NCBI RefSeq assembly: GCF_024171945.1
Contig: NZ_JAMTCR010000002.1
Coordinates: 2,418,001 to 2,482,000, forward strand
Origin: Actinokineospora globicatena
Lineage (GTDB): Bacteria; Actinomycetota; Actinomycetes; Mycobacteriales; Pseudonocardiaceae
Reading direction: 5' to 3'
DNA length: 64,000 bases
Below, piece by piece: positions 52,650 to 61,722 of this stretch (within the stretch, counting starts at the first letter, position 1; each line of letters begins with the position of its first letter). The position numbers and the translations under genes were made by a program. The notes under the pieces are model-generated. The model searched no databases and was not told the origin of the DNA. It saw only the letters and a list, made by a program, of their open reading frames with translations.

Positions 52650-53437
52650 TTGGCCTTCCCGTGATATGTGTGCTTGAAAGGGTTGCCGTTCCTGTCAATT
52701 CCCAGGACCGTGAGCGTACGACCCGTCGGCAGGCATCGGGGGATCGACGTGTGGCACCCCGGAGGATCTCCTTGCTCGGAGCCGCAAGGGGCGTGATTGA
52801 TGATCACCTGGCCGTGTCGGGTTCCCAGGCTCACCATCATGGCGATCACCTTCATCTCCACGTGGTGAGCCACGAACGCCGCACGCCGCGGGTCCAGGTC
52901 TGCCATCCGTTCAGCCGATGCCTCGGCCCACAGGTCGTTCGGGGTGGCTGTGATCTCGCCGATGTGAGCACCGTCGAGCTGGATCCACCCGGCGATCGGC
53001 ATCCCCGAGCCGCGAACCACTCGCCTTTGGAGGGCTTCGTGGTACGGGCTGGCTTCCTCGGGGTAGAGGTCGCCGTGCTGGTTCGCGACGTAGGCGCCTG
53101 CCGGGCCGCGTACCGGGCTCGTGGGGCCTGGCGGAATGGTCCTCGGAGCAGCGCTCGTGGGCGAGGAACCGAGGCCTGTGGTCCGCGAGTGATGGGCGAT
53201 GGCTTGGCCAACCAGGTCGATAGCCAGCCCCAGAGCTTCCCGGAGTGCGTCGAGCTTGGCCCGAACCTCCGCCAGTGACCGGGCCACCTCGCTGTGCCGG
53301 GCCGCGTCGCCCAGCAGGCGGCACGCCTCGGCTTCGATCTCGGCGACCTTCAGCTCGACACCGCGCGTCCAGCCCCGCTTCACCAACAGCCCATTGCGCA
53401 CCTGTCGCAACCGCCGGATCTCGTTCGGGATCGCCAC
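52643..53437 (-). CDS. SCP1.201/DddA-like nucleic-acid deaminase toxin
   Basis: 264 residues. About 1-85 is a charged helical region (AEIEAEACRLLGDAARH; VAEVRAKLDALREALG-like), then a Pro/Ser/Thr-rich linker (90-112). The C-terminal 150 residues carry the zinc-deaminase site: HVE (His192, Glu194 the proton shuttle), then VIINHAPCGSEQGDPPGC (Cys218, Cys228) and the LPTGRTLTVLGIDRNG strand typical of the SCP1.201-like family, to which the double-stranded DNA cytosine deaminase DddA belongs. No signal peptide is seen; delivery, perhaps by a type VII-like route, is unknown. It overlaps an Imm1 gene. DNA versus RNA substrate cannot be read. Confidence 0.85.
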   Translation of the reverse strand: MAIPNEIRRLRQVRNGLLVKRGWTRGVELKVAEIEAEACRLLGDAARHSEVARSLAEVRAKLDALREALGLAIDLVGQAIAHHSRTTGLGSSPTSAAPRTIPPGPTSPVRGPAGAYVANQHGDLYPEEASPYHEALQRRVVRGSGMPIAGWIQLDGAHIGEITATPNDLWAEASAERMADLDPRRAAFVAHHVEMKVIAMMVSLGTRHGQVIINHAPCGSEQGDPPGCHTSIPRCLPTGRTLTVLGIDRNGNPFKHTYHGKAKW

Positions 53438-53520
53438 GAGTGGGACCTTCCGCGCGGAGGATCACGACGCTGGGAGTGTGCAGGCAGGTCGCCCGTCGGG
53501 GGGACGGGCGACCTGGGGGT

Positions 53521-53703
53521 CTACTTGAGGGAGGCCAGTGCCTCGGTCCAGGCGGTGGCGGGGAGGACGAGCAGGGCGCCGGTGGGGGATTTGGAGTCTC
53601 GGACGGCTACCACGCCGGGGTGGAAGCCGATCTCGACGCAGTTGCCGCCGTTGGTGCCGCTGTGGGTGGACTTGTGGAACGGGATGGTGGTCCAGTCGGG
53701 CAT
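53521..53703 (-). CDS. DUF397 protein
   Basis: 60 residues: WTTIPFHKSTHSGTNGGNCVEIGF, then VAVRDSKSP and LLVLPATAW, the complete DUF397 signature. These small proteins pair with XRE/DUF5753 regulators in actinobacteria (WhiJ-type modules) and modulate them. GAGGAG ribosome site. It is the second of two tandem copies after the regulator gene. Confidence 0.95.
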   Translation of the reverse strand: MPDWTTIPFHKSTHSGTNGGNCVEIGFHPGVVAVRDSKSPTGALLVLPATAWTEALASLK

Positions 53704-53707
53704 GGGG

Positions 53708-53911
53708 TCAGCTCCTCGTTGTGGTGGCCAGTAGGCCTGCCCACGCGGTGGCGGGGAGCACGATCAGGCCCGTGGTGGGGGACTTTGAGTCCCGAACGGC
53801 AACCAAGCCGGGACGGAACCCCACCTCCACACAGTCACCGCCATTGACATCGCTGCGGCTGGACCTGTGGAACGGGACCGTGGCCCAGTCATCCACCCTC
53901 GGTGCGGACAT
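53708..53911 (-). CDS. DUF397 protein, second copy
   Basis: 67 residues from ATG 53911 with AAGGAG eight bases upstream. It carries WATVPFHRSSRSDVNGGDCVEVGF, VAVRDSKSP and LIVLPATAW and is clearly a duplicate of the neighbouring copy. The start lies 23 bases inside the end of the XRE gene, so it is translationally coupled to the regulator and is probably its direct partner. Confidence 0.95.
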   Translation of the reverse strand: MSAPRVDDWATVPFHRSSRSDVNGGDCVEVGFRPGLVAVRDSKSPTTGLIVLPATAWAGLLATTTRS

Positions 53912-54809
53912 GATTGTCACTCCTTGTAGTTGCCGCCGTGGCGTACTCCTCCGCCACGGTTGCCACCAAGTGTCGCGATTCGACAGGGCCGAGGGCTACC
54001 CCCTGCAACCTTCCAAACAGCTCGCTGTAGCGGCGAACCGTCTCCGGTGGCTTGTCGAGATAGGCGGCGTCGGAGTACATCTCCAGGTAGACGATGTCAT
54101 TGGCCATCTCATGGCCAAACCGGAAGATCGTGAACGTTGTGCTCAAGTAGTCGTAGGACTGGCTGTCGAAGGGGATGACCTGGAGGGTCACATTCGGGAG
54201 CACCGCCACCTCCACGAGGTGCCGCAGCTGCTCGGCCATGACCGCAGGCCCGCCGATCTGGCGTCGTAGCGCTGACTCGCTGAGCACGAATGCGAACCGG
54301 GCGGCGTTCTCCTTGGTCAGCAAGGTTCGACGATCGGCACGAACACGCAGGGTGTCATCCGCGACATGATCGGTCGGGTCGGCGCCTTGCGCGCCGAACA
54401 TGGCTCGGATGTAGCTGTCGGTCTGCAGGATGCCGGAGACGATCTCTGTGTCGACCTTCATGATCTCGCTGGCGTCCGCCTCTAGGTCGCGGAACGCGCG
54501 GAACCAGCGTGGGCCTAGGTAGAGCGTGGTCTCCCCGGCTGGCCTGCCGCGCTTCGCCTTGGCCAGGCGGGCCAGTTCGCGGCACCACAGGCGGTCCTTC
54601 TCCGGGGCCTGGTACAGCTCCAGCAGCACGTCCAGGTCGGTCTTGTCGATGCCGATCTTCCCGGACTCGACGCGGCTGATCTTGTTGCCCGCCTTGCCCA
54701 GCTCCTCGGCGGCTTCGTCCTGGGTCAGACCAGCGAGTTCGCGGAGCCGCAGCAGCTCCGCGCCGAGCAGCCGCCGCTGCATGCTGATCGACCGCGATGG
54801 GCTCGTCAT
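53889..54809 (-). CDS. XRE/DUF5753 regulator (WhiJ-like module)
   Basis: 306 residues from ATG 54809. The N-terminal helix-turn-helix is LRELAGLTQDEAAEELGKAGNKISRVESG. The remainder is the DUF5753 effector domain (YLGPRWFRAFRDLEADAS; IVSGILQTDSYIRAMF; VTLQVIPFDSQSYD). Together with DUF397 partners, such regulators control development or act as toxin-antitoxin-like modules in streptomycetes. A GGAAGGA site precedes the ATG. It could control the neighbouring deaminase operon on the same strand (inference). A candidate operator lies at 54873-54889. Confidence 0.93.
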   Translation of the reverse strand: MTSPSRSISMQRRLLGAELLRLRELAGLTQDEAAEELGKAGNKISRVESGKIGIDKTDLDVLLELYQAPEKDRLWCRELARLAKAKRGRPAGETTLYLGPRWFRAFRDLEADASEIMKVDTEIVSGILQTDSYIRAMFGAQGADPTDHVADDTLRVRADRRTLLTKENAARFAFVLSESALRRQIGGPAVMAEQLRHLVEVAVLPNVTLQVIPFDSQSYDYLSTTFTIFRFGHEMANDIVYLEMYSDAAYLDKPPETVRRYSELFGRLQGVALGPVESRHLVATVAEEYATAATTRSDNHVRTEGG

Positions 54810-54872
54810 GGCCGTAGATCCTTCCACAGCCGATCACGTTGAGTGACCCGCACCGGTTCACTCGTTTAGGTG

Positions 54873-54889
54873 ACTATACAAACTGTAGT
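54873..54889. promoter_or_regulatory. Operator/promoter-like site between XRE regulator and divergent small gene
   Basis: ACTATACA-AAC-TGTAGT is a near-perfect inverted repeat in an AT-rich gap (54.83-55.02 kb). The complement of ACTATA is TATAGT, a good -10 box for the XRE gene about 64 bases upstream of its ATG, so a repressor bound here would shut the promoter. Autoregulation by the XRE protein is plausible. Confidence 0.45.
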
Positions 54890-55023
54890 TACACAATAAG
54901 CTCATCTGCACTGGGTAGCCCACGTCGCTGGCAAATCGTGAAGGTTCACATCTAGACCGGTAACCGTTGCGGCGATGGCACGATCCAGCGACGTCTGATA
55001 TTAGCCTACAAAGGAGGTAATTT

Positions 55024-55344
55024 ATGACCGCCATCGACCTGCCCACCCCGCCCGCCCCGCCGGTCTGCGACGAGCCCGAGTTCGCCGCCCTGCTCGCGGG
55101 CGCCGTCGCCGACGAGGCACCCCGGCTCTTCGCCGTCATCGAGGAGTTCGGCGAGCGGGTCGACGCCCGCATCGCCGCCTGGGGGATGGCCTTCGCCGAG
55201 CGCACCGAGCTGGTCGCGACCCACCGCTCCATCCGGATGAGCCTGCGCGACCCGGAGTCCGCCCTCGCCCTGTTCACCAAGCCGGAGCAGGTGCGCGCCC
55301 GGCTGATCTGGGTCGACCCCGACGCCGCCACCGACGAGACCTGA
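55024..55344 (+). CDS. Small helical hypothetical protein
   Basis: 106 residues with a very strong ribosome site (AAGGAGG) nine bases before ATG 55024. Pro-rich start, then mainly helix (FAALLAGAVADEAPRLFAVIEEFG; IAAWGMAFAERTELVATHR) and an acidic end. The pattern of an AERTELVATHRS-like segment is common in small proteins near actinobacterial XRE modules, function unknown. Divergent from the XRE regulator, and last gene of the accessory segment. Confidence 0.8.
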   Translation: MTAIDLPTPPAPPVCDEPEFAALLAGAVADEAPRLFAVIEEFGERVDARIAAWGMAFAERTELVATHRSIRMSLRDPESALALFTKPEQVRARLIWVDPDAATDET

Positions 55345-55364
55345 CCTGACCGGTGCGCACGACG

Positions 55365-55400
55365 AAGAGGGGCCCGCTCCAGCTGAAGCGGGCCCCTCTT
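55365..55400. terminator. Bidirectional terminator between small gene and trpD
   Basis: Perfect 14-base arms (AAGAGGGGCCCGCT and complement), 8-base loop. It lies between convergent genes and marks the right edge of the accessory segment. Confidence 0.85.
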
Positions 55401-55413
55401 GGTAGCTAGAGAT

Positions 55414-56457
55414 CTACGCGAGCTCCTGCGACCGCTTGATCCAGCGAGCCAGCAGGGACTCCGCGGCACCGCTGTCGATGGCCTCGGCCGCCTGGGTCAA
55501 GCCCGCTTCGAAGTCGGCGTAGAGGTCGCCGGTGAGCCCGCGGTAGGCCGCGATCGCGCCTGCCGCGTTGAGCACCACCGCTTCACGCACCGGCCCGAGC
55601 TTGCCGCCCAGCAGGTCGCGCACCACCTGCGCGTTGAACGGCGCGTCACCACCCCGCAGGTCGGCGGGCTGCGCGGCCGCGATCCCGAGGCGCGACGGGT
55701 CGAACGTGGTCGGCGTGACCGTCCCACCCGAGACGATCCACACCGACGTCGTCGTCGTGGTCGTGATCTCGTCCAGGTTGTCGTCGCCGCGCACCACCAG
55801 GACCGATGCCTCGGCCGAGCGGGTGGCGAAGACCTCGGCCATCACCGGTGCCAGCCGCAGGTTCGCGCAGCCGACCAGACCCGTGCGCGGCTGCGCCGGG
55901 TTCGTCAACGGCCCCAGGATGTTGAACGCCGTCGGGATGCCGATCTGCGCGCGCACCGGACCCGCGTGCCGCAGCGCCGGGTGGAACGCCGACGCCAGGC
56001 AGAACGCGATCCCGACGTCCCGCACCGATGTCGCGACGGCCTCGGGCGACAGTTCGATCGCGACGCCGAGCTCCTCCAGCACGTCCGCCGTGCCGCACTT
56101 GGACGACGCGGCGCGGTTGCCGTGCTTGACGACCGGCGCGCCCGCCGCCGCGGTGACCAGCGCGGTCATCGTCGAGATGTTGACCGTGTGCGCCTGGTCG
56201 CCGCCGGTGCCGACCACGTCCACCGCGTCGATGTCGGTGTGCACCCGGCGCGCGTTGGCCAGCATCCCCGCGGCCAGGCCGCCGATCTCCTGCGCCGTCT
56301 CGCCCTTGGCGCGCAGGCCGACCGCGAACGCGGCGATCTGCGCGGGGGTGGCCGACCCGGACATGATGTCGTTCATCGCCCAGGACGTGTCGTCCGCGCT
56401 GAGGTCACCGCCGTCGACGAGGTGGTTGAGCACCGACTTCCAGGTGCGCCCAGCCAT
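55414..56457 (-). CDS. trpD: Anthranilate phosphoribosyltransferase
   Basis: 347 residues. It joins anthranilate and PRPP in tryptophan synthesis. The PRPP loop VVGTGGDQAHTVNIST, the KHGNRAASSKCG motif and the metal-binding GDDNLDEITTT segment are all conserved. ATG 56457 lies 5 bases downstream of the receiver-like gene, so both form one operon. Placed as in M. tuberculosis Rv2192c, away from the other trp genes. Confidence 0.96.
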   Translation of the reverse strand: MAGRTWKSVLNHLVDGGDLSADDTSWAMNDIMSGSATPAQIAAFAVGLRAKGETAQEIGGLAAGMLANARRVHTDIDAVDVVGTGGDQAHTVNISTMTALVTAAAGAPVVKHGNRAASSKCGTADVLEELGVAIELSPEAVATSVRDVGIAFCLASAFHPALRHAGPVRAQIGIPTAFNILGPLTNPAQPRTGLVGCANLRLAPVMAEVFATRSAEASVLVVRGDDNLDEITTTTTTSVWIVSGGTVTPTTFDPSRLGIAAAQPADLRGGDAPFNAQVVRDLLGGKLGPVREAVVLNAAGAIAAYRGLTGDLYADFEAGLTQAAEAIDSGAAESLLARWIKRSQELA

Positions 56458-56462
56458 CGTGC

Positions 56463-56873
56463 TCAGCCCCGCACTAACGGCAGCACCTTGGTGCGCAGCA
56501 CGTCCGCGACGGTCTCGGCGGCGGTCAACGGGTCGAGCGGGTGCACGAGGACCGCGTCGGCCTGCGACCAGGTCGCCAGCCAGCGGTCGTCCTTGCGGCG
56601 AACGGCGATGACGACCGGCGGGCAGTCGGTGATCTCGTTCTTGAGCTGCCTGCACAGGCCGATGCCGCCGGTGGGCTGGGCCTCGCCGTCGAGGATGGCC
56701 AGGTCGATGCCGCCCGCGTCCATCTCCATCAGGACCTCGGAGACGGTGCCGACCTCCACGTAGGCCACCCGGCCGATGTCGGCGGCAGGCCTGCGGCCGA
56801 TCGCTGTGATGATCGTCTCGCGCACCTCGGGCCGGTGGCTGAAGACCAGGATCTTCAGTGCTGCTGTGCTCAT
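56463..56873 (-). CDS. Atypical receiver-domain protein
   Basis: 136 residues with a response-regulator receiver fold and no output domain. A central LAILDGEAQPTGGIGLCRQLK has the acceptor-site Asp62, but the acidic pair normally at the end of strand 1 is replaced (ILVFSHRPEVRE), so phosphorylation is doubtful. It is conserved next to trpD/ctaE in related genomes as far as I recall. Function unknown; co-transcribed with trpD. Confidence 0.8.
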   Translation of the reverse strand: MSTAALKILVFSHRPEVRETIITAIGRRPAADIGRVAYVEVGTVSEVLMEMDAGGIDLAILDGEAQPTGGIGLCRQLKNEITDCPPVVIAVRRKDDRWLATWSQADAVLVHPLDPLTAAETVADVLRTKVLPLVRG

Positions 56874-56929
56874 GCGCGGCGTCCTCCGTGAGCGAGTGAG
56901 CGAACCGCCACGATGTTATCGGTCTCACG

Positions 56930-57337
56930 TCACCGGGGTTGCAAGACGTCCCACCCCAGCGCGTCCCCACCCAGCCGGGTGGCCATGCTCGCCATCCGCG
57001 ACCGCTCCCGCGCGCACTCCAAAGCGGTCACGACCTGCGCGCGAGCCGCCGTCACCACGGTGCGACCGGCCTGGTCCACGCCCACTTCCCGCAGGACGTA
57101 GCCGTCCTGGGCGACCAGCGCCGCCGCCTCGGCCAGCGCGGTCGCGGGCAGCGACAGGTGGTGGCGCAACACGGCCGATTCGGGCGGTATGAAGTCACTT
57201 GACCGGGTGAGCGCCGCGGACGCCGCCTCGGTGTCGTCGAAGCACTCGGCGACGACCACCAAATCCGGCGCGTCGACCGCCAACCCGGGCTGTTCCCCCT
57301 TGATGAACAGCGTACGGAGCCTGCCGAGAAACCCCAC
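56930..57337 (-). CDS. Hypothetical protein next to ctaE
   Basis: 135 residues, soluble, with short beta-alpha units ([73 protein letters not shown]). It resembles a duplicated regulatory-type fold but I recognise no family. Divergent from ctaE. Basic N-terminus [15 protein letters not shown]. Confidence 0.75.
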   Translation of the reverse strand: MGFLGRLRTLFIKGEQPGLAVDAPDLVVVAECFDDTEAASAALTRSSDFIPPESAVLRHHLSLPATALAEAAALVAQDGYVLREVGVDQAGRTVVTAARAQVVTALECARERSRMASMATRLGGDALGWDVLQPR

Positions 57338-57416
57338 GTCCCCGCCCTCCTCCCCGCCACAGGGGTGTGACGCGGTCTACTCGCGACCCGACCGGGCGAG
57401 CCCACTACTCGCAAGA

Positions 57417-57422
57417 CATAAT
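57417..57422 (+). promoter_or_regulatory. -10 box of the ctaE-qcrCAB operon, leaderless start
   Basis: CATAAT (five of six consensus bases) ends 7 bases before GTG 57430. It overlaps the in-frame ATG at 57421, which therefore cannot be the start if this box is used. This supports a leaderless mRNA beginning at GTG 57430. Confidence 0.5.
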
Positions 57423-57429
57423 GCGAGCC

Positions 57430-58047
57430 GTGACTGCAGCAGCGCCCTCCATTGGCCAGCGTGTGCACTCGCTGAACCGGCCGAACATGGTCAGCGTCGG
57501 CACCATCGTCTGGTTGTCCAGCGAGCTGATGTTCTTCGCCGGGCTGTTCGCCATGTTCTTCACCGTCAAGGCGCAGAACAGCACCGGCCACTGGCCCCCG
57601 CCACTGGCCGACGGCGAACCCGTGCACCTGGACGTCCCGTACGCGCTGCCCTTCACGATCATCCTCGTGGCCTCGTCGTTCACCTGCCAGCTCGGGGTGT
57701 TCGCCGCCGAGCGCGGTGACGTGTTCGGGCTGCGCCGCTGGTACATCGCGACCCTGGTGATGGGCGCGATCTTCGTCGGCGGCCAGGCCTACGAGTACTA
57801 CAACCTGGTCAACGAGGGCGTGACCATCCCGTCCGGGGCGTTCGGGACGGTCTTCTTCCTCACCACCGGGTTCCACGGCCTGCACGTCATCGGCGGTCTC
57901 ATCGCCTTCGTGTACCTGCTCATCCGCACCAAGCTGAGCAAGTTCACCCCGGCGCAGGCCACCTCGGCGATCGTCGTCTCGTACTACTGGCACTTCGTCG
58001 ACGTGGTGTGGATCGGCCTGTTCGCGGTCATCTACCTGGTCCCATGA
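57430..58047 (+). CDS. ctaE: Cytochrome c oxidase subunit III
   Basis: 205 residues, five transmembrane helices. [20 protein letters not shown] is nearly identical in pattern to mycobacterial CtaE, and [17 protein letters not shown] and [14 protein letters not shown] are the family signatures. It is a core subunit of the aa3 oxidase. GTG 57430 gives the same N-terminal form as mycobacterial CtaE; ATG 57421 is the alternative. The stop overlaps a tiny ORF (ATGA). Confidence 0.96.
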   Translation: MTAAAPSIGQRVHSLNRPNMVSVGTIVWLSSELMFFAGLFAMFFTVKAQNSTGHWPPPLADGEPVHLDVPYALPFTIILVASSFTCQLGVFAAERGDVFGLRRWYIATLVMGAIFVGGQAYEYYNLVNEGVTIPSGAFGTVFFLTTGFHGLHVIGGLIAFVYLLIRTKLSKFTPAQATSAIVVSYYWHFVDVVWIGLFAVIYLVP

Positions 58048-58130
58048 CCGCGCCTGCGCCCGCAGCCGCCCAGCCCGCCACCACCAGCACCACCGGGCCC
58101 GAACCGACAGCAAGGGTTGCCGCTCTATGA
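58044..58130 (+). CDS. 28-residue Pro/Ala/Thr-rich ORF linking ctaE and qcrC
   Basis: ATG 58044 overlaps the ctaE stop (ATGA) and its own TGA (58128-58130) overlaps the qcrC ATG (ATGA). The peptide is low complexity ([20 protein letters not shown] then PTARVAAL). With the qcrC-qcrA and qcrA-qcrB junctions this makes an unbroken chain of ATGA overlaps. It probably serves as a translational coupler; a functional small protein is possible but unproven. Confidence 0.5.
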   Translation: MTAPAPAAAQPATTSTTGPEPTARVAAL

Positions 58131-58924
58131 ACAAGAAACTGCCGCGCCGCGGCAAGCTCCGCAGGCGCGTGGCCGGTCTGCTTGCGCTCGGTTTCGCGCT
58201 GATGTCGGTCGGCGTCCTGTACTCCGCGTTCGCGCCGCAGCCACCGGTGGCCGTCGCCGAGGGTGACCCGGCCCTGGTGCGCGAGGGCGAGCAGATCTAC
58301 AACACGACCTGCATCAGCTGCCACGGCGCCAACCTGGAGGGTGTCGCCGACCGCGGCCCCAGCCTGATCGGCGTCGGCGAGGCGGCCACCTACTTCCAGA
58401 CCGCCACCGGCCGGATGCCCGCGGTGCGCCAGGAAGCCCAGATCGAGCGCAAGCCCCCGAAGCTCGACCCGCACCAGATCGACGCCATCAGCGCGTTCGT
58501 CGACTCCAAGGGCGGCGGCACCAAGCTGCCCGAGGAGTCCGGCAAGGACCTGGTCGGCGACAACCCGGCGCGCGGCGGCGACCTGTTCCGGCTCAACTGC
58601 GCGTCCTGCCACAACTTCACCGGCCGCGGCGGCGCCCTGTCCTCGGGCAAGTACGCGCCCAAGCTGGACGGCGTCACCGAGACCCAGATCTACGCGGCCA
58701 TGCTGACCGGCCCGCAGAACATGCCGAAGTTCTCCGACCGGCAGCTCACGCCGGAGGAGAAGAAGGACATCGTCGCCTACGTCAAGTCGGTGACCGACGG
58801 CAACAACAACCCCGGCGGCAACCCGATCGGTGGGCTCGGGCCGCAGTCGGAGGGTCTGATCGCATTCATCGTGGGCATCGCCGCGCTGGTCGGTGTGACC
58901 CTCTGGATTGGGGCTAAAGCATGA
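58127..58924 (+). CDS. qcrC: Diheme cytochrome c subunit of the bcc complex
   Basis: 265 residues. An N-terminal anchor helix ([21 protein letters not shown]), two c-type heme domains with CISCH (62-66) and CASCH (158-162), and a C-terminal transmembrane helix ([20 protein letters not shown]). The fused diheme subunit replaces soluble cytochrome c and passes electrons straight to CuA of CtaC in the actinobacterial bcc-aa3 supercomplex. ATGA overlaps at both ends. Confidence 0.97.
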   Translation: MNKKLPRRGKLRRRVAGLLALGFALMSVGVLYSAFAPQPPVAVAEGDPALVREGEQIYNTTCISCHGANLEGVADRGPSLIGVGEAATYFQTATGRMPAVRQEAQIERKPPKLDPHQIDAISAFVDSKGGGTKLPEESGKDLVGDNPARGGDLFRLNCASCHNFTGRGGALSSGKYAPKLDGVTETQIYAAMLTGPQNMPKFSDRQLTPEEKKDIVAYVKSVTDGNNNPGGNPIGGLGPQSEGLIAFIVGIAALVGVTLWIGAKA

Positions 58925-60054
58925 GTTCCACCGACCCCCAGCAGCTGCCGAGCGAGGAGGAGCTCGCGGGCATGTCCCGCGAGGAGCTGGTCCGGCTCGG
59001 CGGCAAGCTCGACGGTGTCGAGATCATCGAGTACCCGGACCCGTGGCCGGTCAAGGGCACCCGCGCGGAGAAGCGCGCCGAGCGCCTGGTCGCGCTGTGG
59101 TACCTGCTCGCCGCCGTCGGCGGGCTCGCGTTCGCGGGCGTGTTCCTGTTCTGGCCGTCGGCCTACACCGCGCCGGACACCGACGGGTACTTCCTGTACT
59201 CGCTCTACACCCCGCTGCTCGGCGCCTCGCTCGGCCTGTCGGTCGCCTCGGTCGGCATCGGCACGCTGCTCTACACCAAGAAGTTCATCCCGCACGAGAT
59301 CGCCGTGCAGCAGCGCCACGAGGGTGCCTCGGCCGAGCTGGACAAGGCCACCATCCTGGCGCACCTGGCCGACGCGGGCACCCGCAACGGCATCGCCCGC
59401 CGCTCGCTGATCAAGCGCACCGCCGGGCTCGGCGCGGGCGCGATGGGCCTCGGTGTCGGCGTGTTCGCGCTCGGCGGCCTGATCCGCGACCCGTGGGCGC
59501 AGACCGACTCGCCCAACTCGCTGTGGCACACCGGCTGGAAGTCCGACAACGGCGAGCGCGTCTTCCTGCGCCGGGCGACCGGTGACCCGGAGGAGGTCGT
59601 GCTGGTCAAGCCGTCCGACCTCGACGCAGGCGGCATGGAGACGGTCTTCCCGTTCCGCGAGTCCGAGCGCAAGGACCACGAGGCGCTGTCGAAGGCGCTC
59701 AAGCGCTCCGACAACCCGGTGATGATCATCCGGCTGCGCCCCGAGGACGCGGCCAAGGTGATCAAGCACCAGGGCCAGGAGGACTTCAACTACGGCGACT
59801 ACTACGCGTACACGAAGATCTGCAGCCACCTGGGCTGCCCCACCTCGCTCTACGAGCAGCGGACCAACCGGATCCTCTGCCCGTGCCACCAGTCGCAGTT
59901 CAACGCGCTGGAGTACGCCAAGCCCATCTTCGGTCCGGCGACCCGCAAGCTGGCCCAGCTCCCCATCGCGGTCGATGAGGAAACGGGTTACCTTTATGCC
60001 AGGAGCGATTTCATCGAGCCGGTTGGCCCCGCCTTCTGGGAGCGCAAGTCATGA
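58921..60054 (+). CDS. qcrA: Rieske iron-sulfur subunit of the bcc complex
   Basis: 377 residues. The actinobacterial three-helix N-terminal anchor ([59 protein letters not shown]) precedes the Rieske domain. [2Fe-2S] ligands are Cys301/His303 (CSHLGC) and Cys320/His323 (CPCHQS); Cys306 and Cys322 form the disulfide. A twin-Arg pair precedes the third helix ([11 protein letters not shown]), matching Tat-dependent insertion. Overlaps qcrC and qcrB by ATGA. Confidence 0.97.
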   Translation: MSSTDPQQLPSEEELAGMSREELVRLGGKLDGVEIIEYPDPWPVKGTRAEKRAERLVALWYLLAAVGGLAFAGVFLFWPSAYTAPDTDGYFLYSLYTPLLGASLGLSVASVGIGTLLYTKKFIPHEIAVQQRHEGASAELDKATILAHLADAGTRNGIARRSLIKRTAGLGAGAMGLGVGVFALGGLIRDPWAQTDSPNSLWHTGWKSDNGERVFLRRATGDPEEVVLVKPSDLDAGGMETVFPFRESERKDHEALSKALKRSDNPVMIIRLRPEDAAKVIKHQGQEDFNYGDYYAYTKICSHLGCPTSLYEQRTNRILCPCHQSQFNALEYAKPIFGPATRKLAQLPIAVDEETGYLYARSDFIEPVGPAFWERKS

Positions 60055-61712
60055 GTGCCATCACCTCGCCCACCAAGCCCACCAACGCCGCCCTCCGCGC
60101 GGCCGGTGGCGCGGCGAAGTGGGCTGACGACCGGTACCACCCGGCCCGTGGCCTGCGCCAACAGCTGAACAAGGTCTTCCCGACGCACTGGTCGTTCCTG
60201 CTCGGCGAGATCGCGCTCTACAGCTTCATCGTCCTGCTGCTGACCGGCACGTACCTGGCGCTGTTCTTCGACCCCTCCATGCAGGAGGTCGTCTACCAGG
60301 GATCGTTCGCCAACCTGCGCGGGCTGGAGATGTCGCGGGCCTACGAGTCCACGCTGATCATCAGCTTCGACGTGCGCGGCGGTCTGTTCGCCAGGCAGAT
60401 GCACCACTGGGCCGCGCTGCTGTTCATGGCCTCGATCGTCACCCACATGTTCCGGGTGTTCTTCACCGGCGCGTTCCGGCGCCCGCGTGAGGTCAACTGG
60501 GTCATCGGCGTGAACCTGTTCCTGCTGGGCGCCACCGAGGGCTTCGCGGGCTACTCGCTGCCCGACGACCTGCTCTCCGGCGCGGGCCTGCGGATCATGT
60601 CCGGCCTGCTGCTGTCGATCCCGGTGCTGGGCACCTGGGTGCACTGGCTGCTCTTCGGCAGCGAGTTCCCCGGCGAGGACATCGTGCCCCGGCTCTACAC
60701 GGTGCACATCCTGCTGCTGCCGGGCATCCTGCTCGCGCTCATCGGCATCCACCTGGCGCTGGTCTGGTACCAGAAGCACACCCAGTTCCCCGGGGTGCGG
60801 CGCAAGGAGACCAACGTCGTCGGCGTGCGCATCATGCCGGTGTTCGCGGTCAAGGGCGGCGCGTTCATGGCCGTCGTCGTCGGCGTCACCGCCGCGCTGG
60901 GAGGTCTCTTCCAGATCAACCCGATCTGGAACTTCGGACCCTTCAACGCCGCGCACATCTCGGCGGGCACGGTGCCCGACTGGTACATGGGCTGGACCGA
61001 CGGCCTGATCCGGCTGTGGCCCGCGTGGGAGATCTACCTCGGGAACTACACGATCCCGGCGGCGTTCTTCCCGTTCATGCTGGGCCTGCCGCTGCTCGGT
61101 GGCATCGCGACGATGTACCCGTGGATCGAGCGCAAGTTCACCAAGGACTACGCGCACCACAACCTGCTGCAGCGCCCCCGCGACGTGCCGGTCCGCACCA
61201 GCCTCGGCGTCATGGCGATCACGTACTTCATGGTGTCGCTGCTCTCGGCGGCCAACGACGTGCTGGCGGAGAAGTTCTTCATCTCGCTCAACGCCACCAC
61301 GTGGATGGGCCGCATCGGGCTGCTGGTGCTGCCGCCGATCGCGTACTTCCTCACCTACCGCATCTGCCTCGGGTTGCAGCGGTCGGACCGCGAGGTGCTC
61401 GAGCACGGCGTCGAGACCGGCATCATCAAGCGGCTCCCGCACGGCGAGTTCATCGAGATCCACCAGCCGCTGGGCCCGGTGGACGACCACGGCCACCCCA
61501 TCCCGCTGGAGTACCAGGGCGCGGCGGTGCCGAAGAAGATGAACAAGCTCGGCTCCGCCGGTGCGCCGGTGCAGGGTTCGTGGCTGACGCCGGACCCGGC
61601 TGAGGAGACGGCGGCGCTCGCACGGGCCCGGGCGGCTGAGCACGCAGCGCATGCCTCGCAGGTCTCCGAGGGCTCGACCAAGGCCATCGAGGACCCCTCG
61701 AAGAAGCACTGA
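60051..61712 (+). CDS. qcrB: Cytochrome b subunit of the bcc complex
   Basis: 553 residues. Heme-b His residues lie in [20 protein letters not shown] and in the [10 protein letters not shown] / [10 protein letters not shown] helices. The Qo-site motif is PDWYMGW, the actinobacterial form of PEWY. A cytosolic C-terminal extension of about 120 residues ([20 protein letters not shown]) is typical of the group. QcrB oxidises menaquinol and is the target of Q203-type inhibitors. Last gene of the chain; a strong terminator follows. Confidence 0.97.
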   Translation: MSAITSPTKPTNAALRAAGGAAKWADDRYHPARGLRQQLNKVFPTHWSFLLGEIALYSFIVLLLTGTYLALFFDPSMQEVVYQGSFANLRGLEMSRAYESTLIISFDVRGGLFARQMHHWAALLFMASIVTHMFRVFFTGAFRRPREVNWVIGVNLFLLGATEGFAGYSLPDDLLSGAGLRIMSGLLLSIPVLGTWVHWLLFGSEFPGEDIVPRLYTVHILLLPGILLALIGIHLALVWYQKHTQFPGVRRKETNVVGVRIMPVFAVKGGAFMAVVVGVTAALGGLFQINPIWNFGPFNAAHISAGTVPDWYMGWTDGLIRLWPAWEIYLGNYTIPAAFFPFMLGLPLLGGIATMYPWIERKFTKDYAHHNLLQRPRDVPVRTSLGVMAITYFMVSLLSAANDVLAEKFFISLNATTWMGRIGLLVLPPIAYFLTYRICLGLQRSDREVLEHGVETGIIKRLPHGEFIEIHQPLGPVDDHGHPIPLEYQGAAVPKKMNKLGSAGAPVQGSWLTPDPAEETAALARARAAEHAAHASQVSEGSTKAIEDPSKKH

Positions 61713-61722
61713 GTCATGAGTT

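Noticed and set aside
47946-55364. Integrated phage or ICE explaining the accessory segment
   Set aside because: No integrase, excisionase, structural or transfer gene, and no flanking attachment repeats were seen.
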